Shown here: positions 1 through 8,900 of the stretch, piece after piece
Layout: each line of letters starts with the position of its first letter
Position numbering within the stretch: the first letter of the stretch is position 1
Source of the DNA: Dyadobacter endophyticus
Lineage (GTDB): Bacteria; Bacteroidota; Bacteroidia; Cytophagales; Spirosomataceae
Length of the DNA stretch: 64,000 bases
Direction: 5' to 3'
NCBI RefSeq assembly: GCF_014641595.1
Contig: NZ_BMIA01000001.1
Coordinates: forward strand, 1,178,001-1,242,000
The notes under the pieces: generated by a model
Told to the model about the DNA's origin: nothing
What the model saw: the letters and a program-made list of their open reading frames with translations, nothing else
The model's database searches: none
Made by a program: the position numbers and the translations under genes

Positions 1-530
1 TCGGGGTATTTCAGGTTGTTGGCAAGAAATTTGGTTAAGCCCCTGAAATAGGGCCAGCGGTCGAGCCGTATAGAAGGGCCGCTTTCGGTTCCCTGGTTTG
101 CTTCCACATCCTTCTTTAAAATTTTTGACTGCGCTTTCATACGCATAGCTAATGCCTGGGGCCGCGTTTTCAATGAGATGAGATACTCGCTGGCCGACTT
201 TACGATAGGGATTTGACGCATTTCAAAATCGGGGTGCCTAATGACAAGCGTCCCGCTCAATGGTGCGTCCGCGATTTCAAAGCTGCCCGCCAGGTTAGTT
301 ACTGTACCACGCTCCGAACCTGCGATCAGTACGGCAGCATTGACTACCGGCCGGGACGATTCGTCGATGATCTTACCCATAATCCGGGTTGTTTGGAGAA
401 AAGCGGACCGGACGTCGAGGCTGTCGGAACCCACATATTTGGGAGCGGCATGCGCCGGGTTCATGAAGGCAGCCAATAGCGCGAGGATGAGGTATTTTCG
501 CAAAAGCGGTTCAGATATTCTTCGCAGCAT
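1..530 (-). CDS. TonB-like protein with carboxypeptidase-regulatory domain (partial, N-terminal part)
   Basis: An open frame runs from an ATG at 530 leftwards off the edge of the window, about 176 codons, without a stop. The N-terminus (MLRRISEPLLRKYLILALLA) reads as a membrane anchor or signal peptide ending near AHAAPK. Residues about 50-120 look like a carboxypeptidase-regulatory-like beta-sandwich (GKIIDESSRPVVNAAVLIAG, then GTVTNLAGSFEI). The last visible residues (WPYFRGLTKFLANNLKYP) match the start of a TonB C-terminal domain, in which a Gly/Phe-rich segment precedes a 'lakn-kYP' motif. Such proteins are usually periplasmic and probably supply TonB-like energy or envelope contacts. The rest of the domain lies outside the window, so function and full length cannot be judged. 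Confidence 0.72.
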   Translation of the reverse strand, partial: MLRRISEPLLRKYLILALLAAFMNPAHAAPKYVGSDSLDVRSAFLQTTRIMGKIIDESSRPVVNAAVLIAGSERGTVTNLAGSFEIADAPLSGTLVIRHPDFEMRQIPIVKSASEYLISLKTRPQALAMRMKAQSKILKKDVEANQGTESGPSIRLDRWPYFRGLTKFLANNLKYP

Positions 531-771
531 GAGTTTCCTAATGTTTAATAGGCCGATTATTCACTCAATTATACCTTTTGATCATAAACGATTGTATTTC
601 AAATATAGGGTACGCAGAAGCAGGCAGAATGTGTAAAATTTTGAAATAAAATCCGCGATCCCCGGATTGGCCGGTGGATCATTGGAATAGGTTTATTTTG
701 CAGAAACATTTTACATTCGGCGACCTGGTAATTAAATCACCCATCAACAACGCTATCCACGCACTCTGTCT
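531..771. other. Divergent intergenic region between TonB-like gene and rhuM
   Basis: AT-rich spacer between two divergent genes. For the rightward gene there is a possible promoter, TTG at 667-669 and TAGGTTTA at 688-695 (18-nt spacer), close to the Bacteroidota TTTG / TAnnTTTG consensus. No RNA gene or repeat was seen. Confidence 0.35.
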
Positions 772-1770
772 ATGGAAAATCTGCAAGGAGATATCATTTT
801 TTACAGTTCACCTGCTGGGAATGTTAAGGTTGAAGTTATTTTTGATGATGAGACATTCTGGCTGAACCAGAAGCGGCTGGCTGAGCTTTTTGGGGTGGAT
901 GTTCGTACCATCAACGAGCATCTTCGAAACATTTTTAACTCCGGTGAATTGGAGCGGGAGGCAACTATCCGGAAAATCCGGATAGTTCAGAAGGAAGGCA
1001 ACCGGGACGTAACGCGCGAAGTTGATTTCTATAATTTAGATGCGGTAATTGCCGTAGGTTACCGCGTAAACAGCTTTCAGGCGACGCAATTCCGCATTTG
1101 GGCGACCAGGATTTTAAAGGAGTTCATCGTCAAAGGTTTCGTGCTCGAAGAAGAGCGATTGAAGCAAGGGAAACGATTTGGAAAGGACTATTTCGACGAG
1201 CTGCTCGATCGCATCCGCGAAATCAGAGCGAGTGAGCGGCGTTTTTATCTCAAAATCACCGATATTTTCGAACAATGCAGCGTCGACTATGTGAAAGACT
1301 CACCAGACACTCAAAAATTTTTCAAGATCATTCAGAACAAGTTGCATTATGCCATTTCCGGAAAGACGGCGGCCGCCATTATTGCAGAAAGGGCAAACTC
1401 AGAGAAGCCGAACATGGGCTTGCAGACATTCAGGAACGCGCCGCATGGAAAAATCCAGAGAACAGATATTGGTATTGCCAAGAACTATCTGATTGAAACG
1501 GAAATAAAGGAATTGGAGCGCATTGTTTCAATGTACCTGGACTATGCAGAAAACCAGGCCGCCAGGCAGATTCCTATGAAAATGGCGGATTGGGCTGGTA
1601 AATTGGATGCATTTTTGCAGTTTAACGAGTACGAAATCCTGAACGATGCCGGTAAGGTCAGTCACGAGGTGGCCGTGCGGCTGGCAGAAGAGCAATTCGA
1701 GAAATTTCGTGTCGGGCAGGACAGCAATTTTGAAAGCGACTTCGATCGGGAGTTGAAAAAGTGGAAGTAA
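772..1770 (+). CDS. rhuM: RhuM family protein
   Basis: 332-residue cytosolic protein of the virulence RhuM family, first noted on Salmonella pathogenicity island 3. Its biochemical role is unsettled. The N-terminal third has the family hallmarks: FWLNQKRLAELFGVDVRTI, then INEHLRNIF, then a Glu/Arg-rich stretch and YNLDAVIAVGYRVNS. This arrangement is typical of a phage-type (Bro/KilA-like) DNA-binding fold. The C-terminal half is helical with no transmembrane segment. Length fits full-length members. It stands alone between the TonB-like gene and a Crp/Fnr gene. RhuM genes often sit in accessory or defence regions, but no restriction, toxin or phage gene is visible next to it here. Family assignment is strong; function is not. 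Confidence 0.88.
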   Translation: MENLQGDIIFYSSPAGNVKVEVIFDDETFWLNQKRLAELFGVDVRTINEHLRNIFNSGELEREATIRKIRIVQKEGNRDVTREVDFYNLDAVIAVGYRVNSFQATQFRIWATRILKEFIVKGFVLEEERLKQGKRFGKDYFDELLDRIREIRASERRFYLKITDIFEQCSVDYVKDSPDTQKFFKIIQNKLHYAISGKTAAAIIAERANSEKPNMGLQTFRNAPHGKIQRTDIGIAKNYLIETEIKELERIVSMYLDYAENQAARQIPMKMADWAGKLDAFLQFNEYEILNDAGKVSHEVAVRLAEEQFEKFRVGQDSNFESDFDRELKKWK

Positions 1771-1794
1771 AGCCTTTTCCAAATTGAGATAACC

Positions 1795-2397
1795 ATGGAT
1801 CATTATTACAGTACGCTTTTCGAATATATTTCCCGCATCATTACATTGCCCGAAGTTGACCGGGAGTCCGTACGAAGGTCATTCAGGCCGGTATTTGTTC
1901 CAAAAGACACAGTGATAGAGAAAGCGGGAGAGGTGCCTGGTTACCATAACTTCATCGTGTCGGGCTATATGCGAAATTTCCATTTGGATGGGGATAACAA
2001 TGAGATCACAACGGACCTGAACGACGGGCCCCGGTTCTTTACATCCTATTTTCACTTTATGAACCGGACCGTTTCGAATGAGAACCTGCATTGCATCACT
2101 GATTGTGCGCTTTTGCGGATCAGTCGGGATGTTGCCGAAAAGACGGCGGTGAGCAGCCTCACCCAGAAGGATTACACGATCCGCATTTTGCAGGAGCATT
2201 TACAAAAGGACAAGGAGCGTATCAACGATATGGCGAACCTGACCGCGGAAGCCCGTTACGCGAAGTTTGTTCGGGCAAATCCCAACATCAACCGGCACGT
2301 TCCTTTGAAATACATCGCTTCCTATCTCGGTATTACCCAGCGGCACTTGAGCCGTTTACGCAGTGACGGCCTGTCCAACACTCCCACACAGGAATAG
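1795..2397 (+). CDS. Crp/Fnr family transcriptional regulator
   Basis: 200-residue regulator with an N-terminal cyclic-nucleotide-binding-like beta-roll (about residues 20-120; IEKAGEVPGYHNFIVSGYMR) and a short C-terminal helix-turn-helix (RHVPLKYIASYLGITQRHLS). This compact form is common in Bacteroidota. The classical cAMP-binding Arg/Ser pair is not evident, so the ligand is unknown. The gene begins 24 bp after rhuM and is followed on the same strand by a DUF2306 membrane protein. The spacer holds two palindromes (2411-2430 and 2449-2470), which suggests that this protein controls the downstream gene. The same layout recurs at two other Crp/Fnr genes in the window (46583-45984 and 61109-60516). 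Confidence 0.85.
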   Translation: MDHYYSTLFEYISRIITLPEVDRESVRRSFRPVFVPKDTVIEKAGEVPGYHNFIVSGYMRNFHLDGDNNEITTDLNDGPRFFTSYFHFMNRTVSNENLHCITDCALLRISRDVAEKTAVSSLTQKDYTIRILQEHLQKDKERINDMANLTAEARYAKFVRANPNINRHVPLKYIASYLGITQRHLSRLRSDGLSNTPTQE

Positions 2398-2410
2398 AAC
2401 CGCTTATCCG

Positions 2411-2430
2411 CATTGGACAAATGTCTAATG
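2411..2430. promoter_or_regulatory. Imperfect palindrome, candidate Crp/Fnr operator
   Basis: CATTGGACAAATGTCTAATG is a 20-bp near-palindrome with half-sites CATTnGACA / TGTCnAATG (8 of 10 pairs match). It lies just after the Crp/Fnr stop codon and upstream of the DUF2306 gene. The element at 60455-60503 near another Crp/Fnr gene also contains CATTGACA / TGTCAATG, which supports a family operator. Confidence 0.45.
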
Positions 2431-2448
2431 CCGCGGGCCACGACCGGC

Positions 2449-2470
2449 TTTAAGTTTGGCCAAACTTAAA
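2449..2470. promoter_or_regulatory. Perfect 22-bp palindrome overlapping a TAAGTTTG box and the DUF2306 start codon
   Basis: TTTAAGTTTGG followed by CCAAACTTAAA is a perfect palindrome centred at 2459/2460. Its left arm contains TAAGTTTG, which matches the Bacteroidota -7 box TAnnTTTG. Its last base is the A of the ATG at 2470. No TTTG is found at -33, as expected of an activator-dependent promoter. Either the transcript is nearly leaderless or translation starts at the ATG at 2482. Confidence 0.55.
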
Positions 2471-3315
2471 TGTCCGATATCATGACCGAGAAAATTGACT
2501 TTCTTCCAGGCACCACGACAAAATATCCTCAAAAACTGCTCAACCTGGCCGTTACCATTTGGTTTATCGTCACCACGATCGGCCAATGGGCATTCGGTAT
2601 CTACATCATTGCATTTTACGGCGCCAGTACAGCCTCAGGCGAGCTTGAACGCTGGAACGAGGTTTTGCCGCATGGGTATGTGAAAGGGGACTGGAAGGGA
2701 AACCTCATTGTGGGGACGCACGTATTGCTGGCCGCTATCCTGGTAGTTGGCGGACCGTTACAGCTGCTGGCATCCCTTCGGAGGTCCGCTCCTCGGATTC
2801 ACCGCTGGCTTGGGCGTGTTTACGTCTCCACGGCGGTGATTGTGGCCACCGGCGGCTTCATTATGGTATGGACACGCGGCGCTGTCGGCGATACCGTGCA
2901 GCATGTCAGTATCAGTATCCAGACGGTCTACATCATCATTTTCGCATGGCTCGCGTGGCGTTGCGCACGTGCGGGCCAGTTCGAAAAACATCGTAAATGG
3001 GCGATGCGGTTGTTTATGGTGGTAAGCGGCGTATGGTTTTTCAGAGTTGGATTGATGTGCTGGCTGGTGATTAACGGCGGCCCGGCTGGTTTCGACCAAC
3101 GGACATTCAGCGGACCTTTTCTTACGGCGCTGGCGGTACTTGTTTATGCCTTGCCGGTGTCGCTCCTGCTACTCGAATTGTATTTCTATGCGCGGAAAGC
3201 GATTAAGCCTGTCGAAATAACAGCCATCGCGCTGCTGATATTCATGGTGGCCGTGCTAATGGCTATCGGGGTTTTTGGAGCGATAGCCGGGATGTGGCTG
3301 CCCAGGATCGGGTAG
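2470..3315 (+). CDS. DUF2306 family integral membrane protein
   Basis: 281-residue membrane protein with about seven hydrophobic helices. The first follows a short cytosolic start (residues about 25-50, WFIVTTIGQWAFGIYIIAFY), and the pattern continues through LLAAILVVGGPLQLLASLR to the C-terminal AITALLIFMV-type helix. The motif LRRSAPRIHRWLGRVYV and the later FEKHRKWAMRLF, with conserved His residues within or next to helices, are typical of DUF2306. Function is unknown; a cytochrome b561-like or heme-binding role has been suggested for relatives but is unproven. The start at 2470 overlaps a 22-bp palindrome; an ATG at 2482 is the alternative. Context points to control by the upstream Crp/Fnr protein. 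Confidence 0.82.
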   Translation: MSDIMTEKIDFLPGTTTKYPQKLLNLAVTIWFIVTTIGQWAFGIYIIAFYGASTASGELERWNEVLPHGYVKGDWKGNLIVGTHVLLAAILVVGGPLQLLASLRRSAPRIHRWLGRVYVSTAVIVATGGFIMVWTRGAVGDTVQHVSISIQTVYIIIFAWLAWRCARAGQFEKHRKWAMRLFMVVSGVWFFRVGLMCWLVINGGPAGFDQRTFSGPFLTALAVLVYALPVSLLLLELYFYARKAIKPVEITAIALLIFMVAVLMAIGVFGAIAGMWLPRIG

Positions 3316-3384
3316 GTTCTGTTCTTGCCGTTAATCCCGAATCTGTATCTGTTCATATTGACAATAATTTGTGAGCTTTGCGGG

Positions 3385-3858
3385 ATGACTGATACGTTTA
3401 AACTGATTATCGCTCAAAGCGAAGCGCATTTCGAAGACGGAAAGAAGCTCTTCCGGGAGTACGCGGCGTCGTTGTCTATCGACCTCGCTTTTCAGCACTT
3501 TGAGGAAGAGCTAGATACTGTGCAGGATCAATATGGGCCGCCTTCGGGCGCGCTGGTACTCGCGTATGCGGGTGTGCGTGCGATCGGTTGCGCGGGTGTG
3601 CGCAACAAGGGGCAAGGGATTGCCGAGCTGAAACGAATGTACGTCAAGCCGGAATTTCGCGGGCATCAACTCGGGCGCTTGCTGCTGGAACGGTCTGTTT
3701 CAATGGCAAAAGATCTGGGATACGGAACGCTCCGGCTCGATACGCTCGCCAGCATGACGGGCGCGCGCAGGCTGTATGAGTCATTTGGATTCGGGATTAT
3801 ACCAGCCTATTACGACAATCCGCACGCTGACGCTATTTATATGGAAAAGGCGCTTTGA
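3385..3858 (+). CDS. GNAT family N-acetyltransferase
   Basis: 157-residue protein starting MTDTFKLIIAQSEAHFEDGK. The ATG at 3385 is preferred, because any upstream extension would use a TTG and is not family-like. The acetyl-CoA-binding motif A is clear: LKRMYVKPEFRGHQLGRLLL (R/Q-x-x-G-x-G/A, here RGHQLG), followed by the helix and LRLDTLASMTGARRLYESFG typical of small GNATs. The C-terminal YYDNPHADAIYMEK fits the family. The acceptor substrate cannot be told from the sequence. It lies 69 bp after the DUF2306 gene on the same strand. Confidence 0.85.
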   Translation: MTDTFKLIIAQSEAHFEDGKKLFREYAASLSIDLAFQHFEEELDTVQDQYGPPSGALVLAYAGVRAIGCAGVRNKGQGIAELKRMYVKPEFRGHQLGRLLLERSVSMAKDLGYGTLRLDTLASMTGARRLYESFGFGIIPAYYDNPHADAIYMEKAL

Positions 3859-3881
3859 ATGGCTTTTGGGGCCGGGGATGT

Positions 3882-4031
3882 TTAACGGTAACGTCTCATC
3901 AGCAGCGATAGCGGCCAAAGAATGGCGGTAACGATTGCCTTGTTCCAATCAGGGTGTTCCGGATTTTCCCGGTATGCTTTCACGCAGTACCAGACCAGGA
4001 TGAACAGCGAAATGGTCAATGCGCCTGCCAT
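3882..4031 (-). CDS. Small membrane protein, 49 residues
   Basis: A short frame starts at ATG 4031 and ends at TAA 3882. It encodes one N-terminal hydrophobic helix (MAGALTISLFILVWYCVKAY), a polar charged linker (RENPEHPDWNKAI), a second hydrophobic stretch (VTAILWPLSLLM) and a basic tail RRYR. This hairpin, two helices around a short polar loop with a positively charged end, looks like a genuine small inner-membrane protein rather than chance. It fills an otherwise empty gap between a GNAT and an SDR gene. I do not recognise a family. Confidence 0.5.
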   Translation of the reverse strand: MAGALTISLFILVWYCVKAYRENPEHPDWNKAIVTAILWPLSLLMRRYR

Positions 4032-4145
4032 AGTTTTTGATTTTGGTGAATAATGAATTGAAAGTTAGTTCATTATCTGTTTTTTAGCCAAAAAATGGTA
4101 CCAATGGTATCGACCGCGCATGGTGCGGCACGGCGAACCAGACCC

Positions 4146-4898
4146 TCAAAATGGATAATGCCGCATTCCTCCATCGACTACAATCGCCGAGCCGGTGATG
4201 TAGCCTGCCCGCGGGGAGACGAGGAACACGGCCATGTTTGCCATATCCTGTGGCTGGCCGAAATCGCCGAGCGGTATTTCCTGTGCGGCAAAAGCTTTCC
4301 GCTCCTCGTCTGAGAAGTACGGCCGGATGTTAGCCGTGTCGATCAGCCCCGGTTGCAGCGTATTGACGCGTACATTGTATTTGCCTACCTGCCCGGCGAG
4401 TTGCTTCGACCACGCGGCCATACTTGCCTTGGCTACGGCCGATACATTGATGCTGCGGAGTTCGTAAGTACTCGTCAGGTTCAGGATAACCCCCTGCTGC
4501 CGTTCGACCATATGCGGCAGCAGCTCCTGAGTAAGTTGGCGGGGCCGGTCGAAGTCCAGCGCCATCGAATCGGTCCAGGGCTGCTCCGGGCCCGTAATAT
4601 CGACAGGGCGGCTTTGTCCGGCGTTATTGATAAGGATATTTACATGGCCCAATGCAGCCAATGCGGCTAGCGCGATGCGGTGCGGCCCGTCGGGCGCGGT
4701 GAAATCCTGCGCGAAAACAACCAGCGCCATGCCTGTCTCCTCTGCCACTTCTTCGCGGAGGCTATTCAAAAGCTCCTCATTGCGGGCGGTGGCAAATACC
4801 GTCACGCCCTCTCTGGCCAGTTCCCTCACAATAGCGCGGCCGATACCCTGGCTGGCGCCTGTTACCAGGGCTGTACTTCCTTTTAAATGCAAATTCAT
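4146..4898 (-). CDS. SDR family oxidoreductase lacking the catalytic Tyr
   Basis: 250-residue classical-size short-chain dehydrogenase/reductase. The Rossmann motif TGASQGIG is at about residues 14-21, NNAG at about 90, and the C-terminal GYITGSAIVVDGGMRHYPF is typical of the FabG-like group. The active-site motif YxxxK reads S-A-V-A-K (in NVSAVAKASM), so the Tyr that normally acts as acid/base is Ser. The Lys and the preceding Ser (LTSTYE) remain. The enzyme may be altered or inactive in redox chemistry. It is divergent from an HxlR regulator (5003-5359), a common arrangement in which the regulator controls the oxidoreductase gene. Confidence 0.88.
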   Translation of the reverse strand: MNLHLKGSTALVTGASQGIGRAIVRELAREGVTVFATARNEELLNSLREEVAEETGMALVVFAQDFTAPDGPHRIALAALAALGHVNILINNAGQSRPVDITGPEQPWTDSMALDFDRPRQLTQELLPHMVERQQGVILNLTSTYELRSINVSAVAKASMAAWSKQLAGQVGKYNVRVNTLQPGLIDTANIRPYFSDEERKAFAAQEIPLGDFGQPQDMANMAVFLVSPRAGYITGSAIVVDGGMRHYPF

Positions 4899-4926
4899 AA
4901 TGGTGTTTCGAATGTGTTAAAGACTG

Positions 4927-4958
4927 GTTGCAAACCTAGCTGGAAGCATTTAATTTTG
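4927..4958 (+). promoter_or_regulatory. Divergent promoter region between SDR and HxlR genes
   Basis: For the HxlR gene: GTTG at 4927-4930 and TAATTTTG at 4951-4958 with a 20-nt spacer fit TTTG-N-TAnnTTTG. For the SDR on the other strand: TAGGTTTG reads leftwards at 4938-4931. The sequence GGTTGCAAACC (4926-4936) is an inverted repeat that covers both elements and could be the HxlR operator. Confidence 0.5.
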
Positions 4959-5002
4959 GATGCTATACAACCAATTGTGGGGTACTAACAAAAGTGTAAG
5001 TA

Positions 5003-5359
5003 ATGGCAGCCAGAAAACAGAATTCTACCTACACCAGCAATGAAAAGTACATTGTGGAGTGCGATCTTACCTATGCGGTCAATAAGATTGGCGGCAGGTG
5101 GAAAATATTGATTATCAGTAAACTGGAAAAAGGGAAAATGCGGTTCGGGGAGCTTAAAAAGGAGTTTCCCTACATAACGGAACGGATGCTGACGCTACAA
5201 TTGCGCGCGCTCGAACAGGACGGCCTGGTCAAGCGCACGGTTTATGCCGAAGTGCCGCCGCGTGTGGAATACGAACTCACCGAAATGGCCGCGGCATTCG
5301 GGCCGATTTTCCAGCAGCTCAGCGAATGGGGCGGAAAGCACCGGAAAAGCGTTAATTGA
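5003..5359 (+). CDS. HxlR family transcriptional regulator
   Basis: 118-residue winged-helix regulator. The family core is clear: a Cys close to the N-terminus (IVECDL), GGRWKILIISKL, FGELKKEFPYITERMLTLQL and a wing (VKRTVYAEVPPRVEYELTE). HxlR proteins commonly sense electrophiles or oxidants through the N-terminal Cys; Cys present here is consistent. The gene is divergent from the SDR gene at 4898-4146, its likely target. Its last 8 bp overlap the end of the convergent response-regulator gene (5981-5352), so no terminator separates them. Confidence 0.92.
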   Translation: MAARKQNSTYTSNEKYIVECDLTYAVNKIGGRWKILIISKLEKGKMRFGELKKEFPYITERMLTLQLRALEQDGLVKRTVYAEVPPRVEYELTEMAAAFGPIFQQLSEWGGKHRKSVN

Positions 5360-5981
5360 GTTTATATGCGTCCGCCAACTGTACCAGCGCCTTGCGGTCG
5401 GAGATATTCAGTTTATCGAATATACGCCGCCGGAACGTACTCACAGAGGTGTATTGCAGCTGCATCAGCTCGCTGATCTGCGTAATGGTGTAATCTTGAA
5501 CGATATACATCGCTACCTGAAATTCCCTGGGCGTCAACCCGTCGAACGGGTTCATTGATTTCCGATTGAGTGTGTCGTTGACAATGATCTCGGCCAACTC
5601 GGCGCTCATGTATTTCTTTCCGGCAAGTACCATATTTACTGCCTTTATCAATTCGTCGGGCGAAGCATCCTTCTCAATATACCCATGCGCGCCCATTTGG
5701 AGCGCCCTTTTCCCAAAAATCGTCTCGCTGTTCATTGATACAATCAGTACTTTGGTGTCGGGGCTGGAATTCCTGATCCAATGCAGCACGGTGTTGGTAT
5801 CGGTGTCAGGCATGTTCAGATCGAGCAGTATAAGGTCATAGGTGTTGATTTTCAACTGGGTCATAATGGATTGACCGTCCCAGCTTTCATCGATTTCCGG
5901 GTCGGAGAAATGGTTGAGTAATGCGGCTTTAAGCCCGTAGCGAACCAGCGAATGGTCGTCGGCAATCAATATCTTTTTCAT
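5352..5981 (-). CDS. LuxR/NarL-type response regulator
   Basis: 209-residue two-component response regulator. The receiver domain starts KKILIADDHS (acidic pair DD) and has the phospho-acceptor Asp in DLILLDLNMP at about residue 56, with Ser/Thr in IVSMNS and Lys in EKDAS. The C-terminal LuxR-type HTH is GLTPREFQVAMYIVQDYTIT followed by FRRRIFDKLNI. Start ATG 5981 overlaps the stop of the upstream histidine kinase gene (ATGA, 4 bp), so the two are translationally coupled and almost certainly partners. Confidence 0.92.
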   Translation of the reverse strand: MKKILIADDHSLVRYGLKAALLNHFSDPEIDESWDGQSIMTQLKINTYDLILLDLNMPDTDTNTVLHWIRNSSPDTKVLIVSMNSETIFGKRALQMGAHGYIEKDASPDELIKAVNMVLAGKKYMSAELAEIIVNDTLNRKSMNPFDGLTPREFQVAMYIVQDYTITQISELMQLQYTSVSTFRRRIFDKLNISDRKALVQLADAYKLN

Positions 5982-8900
5982 AATGTGGTGAAATTGGGCG
6001 GAGCAATATCTGTCAAAATAGCTTCTTCTGTGTCAGGTGGGCCGGGTAAAAGTCCGGAAATTGTGACGGATGTACCTTGCCCGACGGTACTTTCTACTTC
6101 CAGTTTACATTCGAGGCGGGCCACGAAATCGATGATGATCTGGTAACCAAGGCGGCCACTTTGCTCGATTCCCTCGGTTGTAAGTACATTTTCGATACGC
6201 CGCTTGATTTTGCTCAGATCGGCCGGCGACATGCCCCGCCCGTTATCCGACACTGAAAGTTTCAGGTATTTATCATCCTGTCTGACAAGTTCTACCCGGA
6301 TATGCCCGTCGGTAGTATACTTGTTGGAGTTGTCGATCAGGTTGCGGATTACCGCTTTTAGTATCTCGCGATTTGTTAAAAGTTCCAGGTTGTCGGGGTT
6401 AACAAAGTGAAGGGTATTCTTTTTGAAAAGAAGCATTTCTTCAAAAAACTCCCTCAGTTCGCTGGCCAGGCCGTCGAACGGGAACGGCCGCTTGCTGAGA
6501 AAAAAACCATCCTGCTGCGATTTGGTCCAGAGATTGATCTCTTTCACAAAAGCATGGATATTGGTAGCGGCCTTTTTGATCTCCGCAGTTCCCGTCCTGA
6601 CATCATCGAGACGGTCTTTTTCGAGTGCCGCAGCCACGTGGTCCGACAGCAGGTTTAAGAAATGCAATGGCGATTGCAAGTCATGCGCGAGCAGCAGCGT
6701 GATCTTCTCTTTCAGCCGTTTACTGTATTCGAGCTGTTTGGTCCGCTCCTGGACCTGTGCTTCAAGCTGTTTTCTTCGTTGCGTCAGATAATGATAACGT
6801 AGTTTCACCGCGAGATAAAACGAAAAGGCGAGCAAAAACAGCGCGAAAAGCGTGGCATACCAGGTCTGGTACCAGAATGGGGCCACCGTAAAGCTCTTGG
6901 TCAGCAGACCCACATTATCGTGCCCAAAACCTGCCTTCTTTCTCACTTGAAGCGTATAGGTTCCGTAACCCGGCCGGTTGAGGGTGATCGTCGGGCTGCC
7001 GTTCAGTTGGTACCATTCATCATCGAGGCCTTTGATATTGTATTCCAAAAGCTGGTTCTCCGGCAGTCCGAAATAGGGCGACGCCAGCGTGATTTCGATG
7101 CGGTTAAAGGAGGGGCCCAGCCGCAGGTCGCCGGCGAATGGCTGCTCCTTGCCGTCGACGATAAACTTGTCGATCAGGATCCGGGCGTCGGGAAGGATGT
7201 CGGTGATACTGTCGGGATACATCTGCACCAGCCCGTCCATCGAGGAAAAGGAGAACTTCCCATCCGGAAAAACGACCGAGGACGGATCGCAGCCGCCATT
7301 GAATTCGTTGTTGCCAAAGCCATTGCTTTTGTCATAATAATAGTAGAAAACGCTGTTCGCTTTGCCGTCGAGGAAATCGTACACGTCTTGTGTCCTGCAT
7401 TTGAAAAGCCCGTGGTTGGTGGTCATCCACATAAAGCCCTTTTTATCTTCCAGAAAAGTGTGCACGACAAGCAAATAGCCGTTTCGGTCGAGTGGCAATG
7501 CGGTAGGCTTGCCATTGCGGATCGCGTAGAACCCCTGGCCATAGGTCCCCGCCCAGAGTGTTTTCTTTTTATCTGTGTAAAACGCCCTGACCTCCCGGCC
7601 TTCCATTTCGGGGATTTCCCGAACCGAGGCTTTCTGAACATCCATCTGGAACAAGCCTTTTCCATCCGATGCCCAGATTACGTTATTGTTTACAGGGATA
7701 AAAGTCTTGACTAACTTAGGTAAATTCAGCCAGTGGATCGAATCCCCGGAGATTTTGCCCAGGCTTCCGGAGAATGTATTCAACCAGATATTCCCGTCGG
7801 GTGTTTGGGCAATCTTTGCAATTTCCTTTTCTGCATAGAACTGCCGTATGAGCTTCAAATCGGGCGTGCGCTGCTCAACGCGTTTGTATGCCCTGTTCAG
7901 CCATACATTACCCGCCTTGTCCACCAGTATCCCGCTCCTGCCTATAAGCGGAAAAGGCGGGCCGGAGCGGGTACCGTTGGGCAGGATCGCACCCAGCTCT
8001 GTGAGAAGGCCATCGTTGCCGTATAAATGCTGGCTGTAAAAATTGTTGTTCGTTCCCGGAATGCGAACGGTTTTGAACTGCTTCTTTTTAAACACATACA
8101 TCCCGCCCGTGTCCGTACCCAATATGTGAATGCCCGATTCGGGGATGTTCAGGTAACATAATACGTTGCCGATATCGCCCGTTTTCAGTATCGGCTTACC
8201 GACAAGTATGTTGCCCGCGCCAGCAGCAGCACCAATTTCATACAAGGTATTGGAGTTATGCAGGAAAAGGCGTTGCCCCTGCTGAAAGAACTGTGATGGC
8301 CCGTGAAGTTCCCCGATACCGCCACCGGATAATTTAAGAGAAACTGCATATTGCCGCCCAGTCGAATCGATGCAGGCTATCCGGCCTGTCTGATCGAAAA
8401 AATAGATCCGGTTATTCAGTATACCAGACCTGTTATTAGACAATATTGAGCCTTTTAATGTCTTTAAAAAAATCACCTTTTTCCCATAGAGATAAGCCAA
8501 CCCATTATCGCCGATTCGCAGGAATCCATCCCCGCGGGCTCCGACCTGATCATAGTTGACCTGTGCCGCAAAAGCCCCGAACTGCGATTCGATTCGATGG
8601 CGGTCTTGTGGCAGAAGGTTAGCAAAGACATCAAACTGATCCTTCCGCGATTGGAGTAAGACAACCCTATTGCGGATGTGCGGGTTTAGCACAAAAGGCT
8701 GGTTATTTTTATCAAAAGAAAAGACTTTAAAACCGGTATCCTTGAAGTAAATGGTACTATCGCCCGTGAGGCCGAGGTCGATAATGCGGTTACTGGCAAG
8801 CTGCGGTATATTGCTGAGGTTGTAGGTCACGAATTTCGTCCCGTCAAACCGTACCAGCCCGCCCTGGGTGGTCATCCATACGAAACCGTCTTTATCCATC

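Noticed and set aside
6920..7714. 264-codon rightward frame inside the histidine kinase gene
   Set aside because: Antisense to the propeller domain; unusual composition and no motif.
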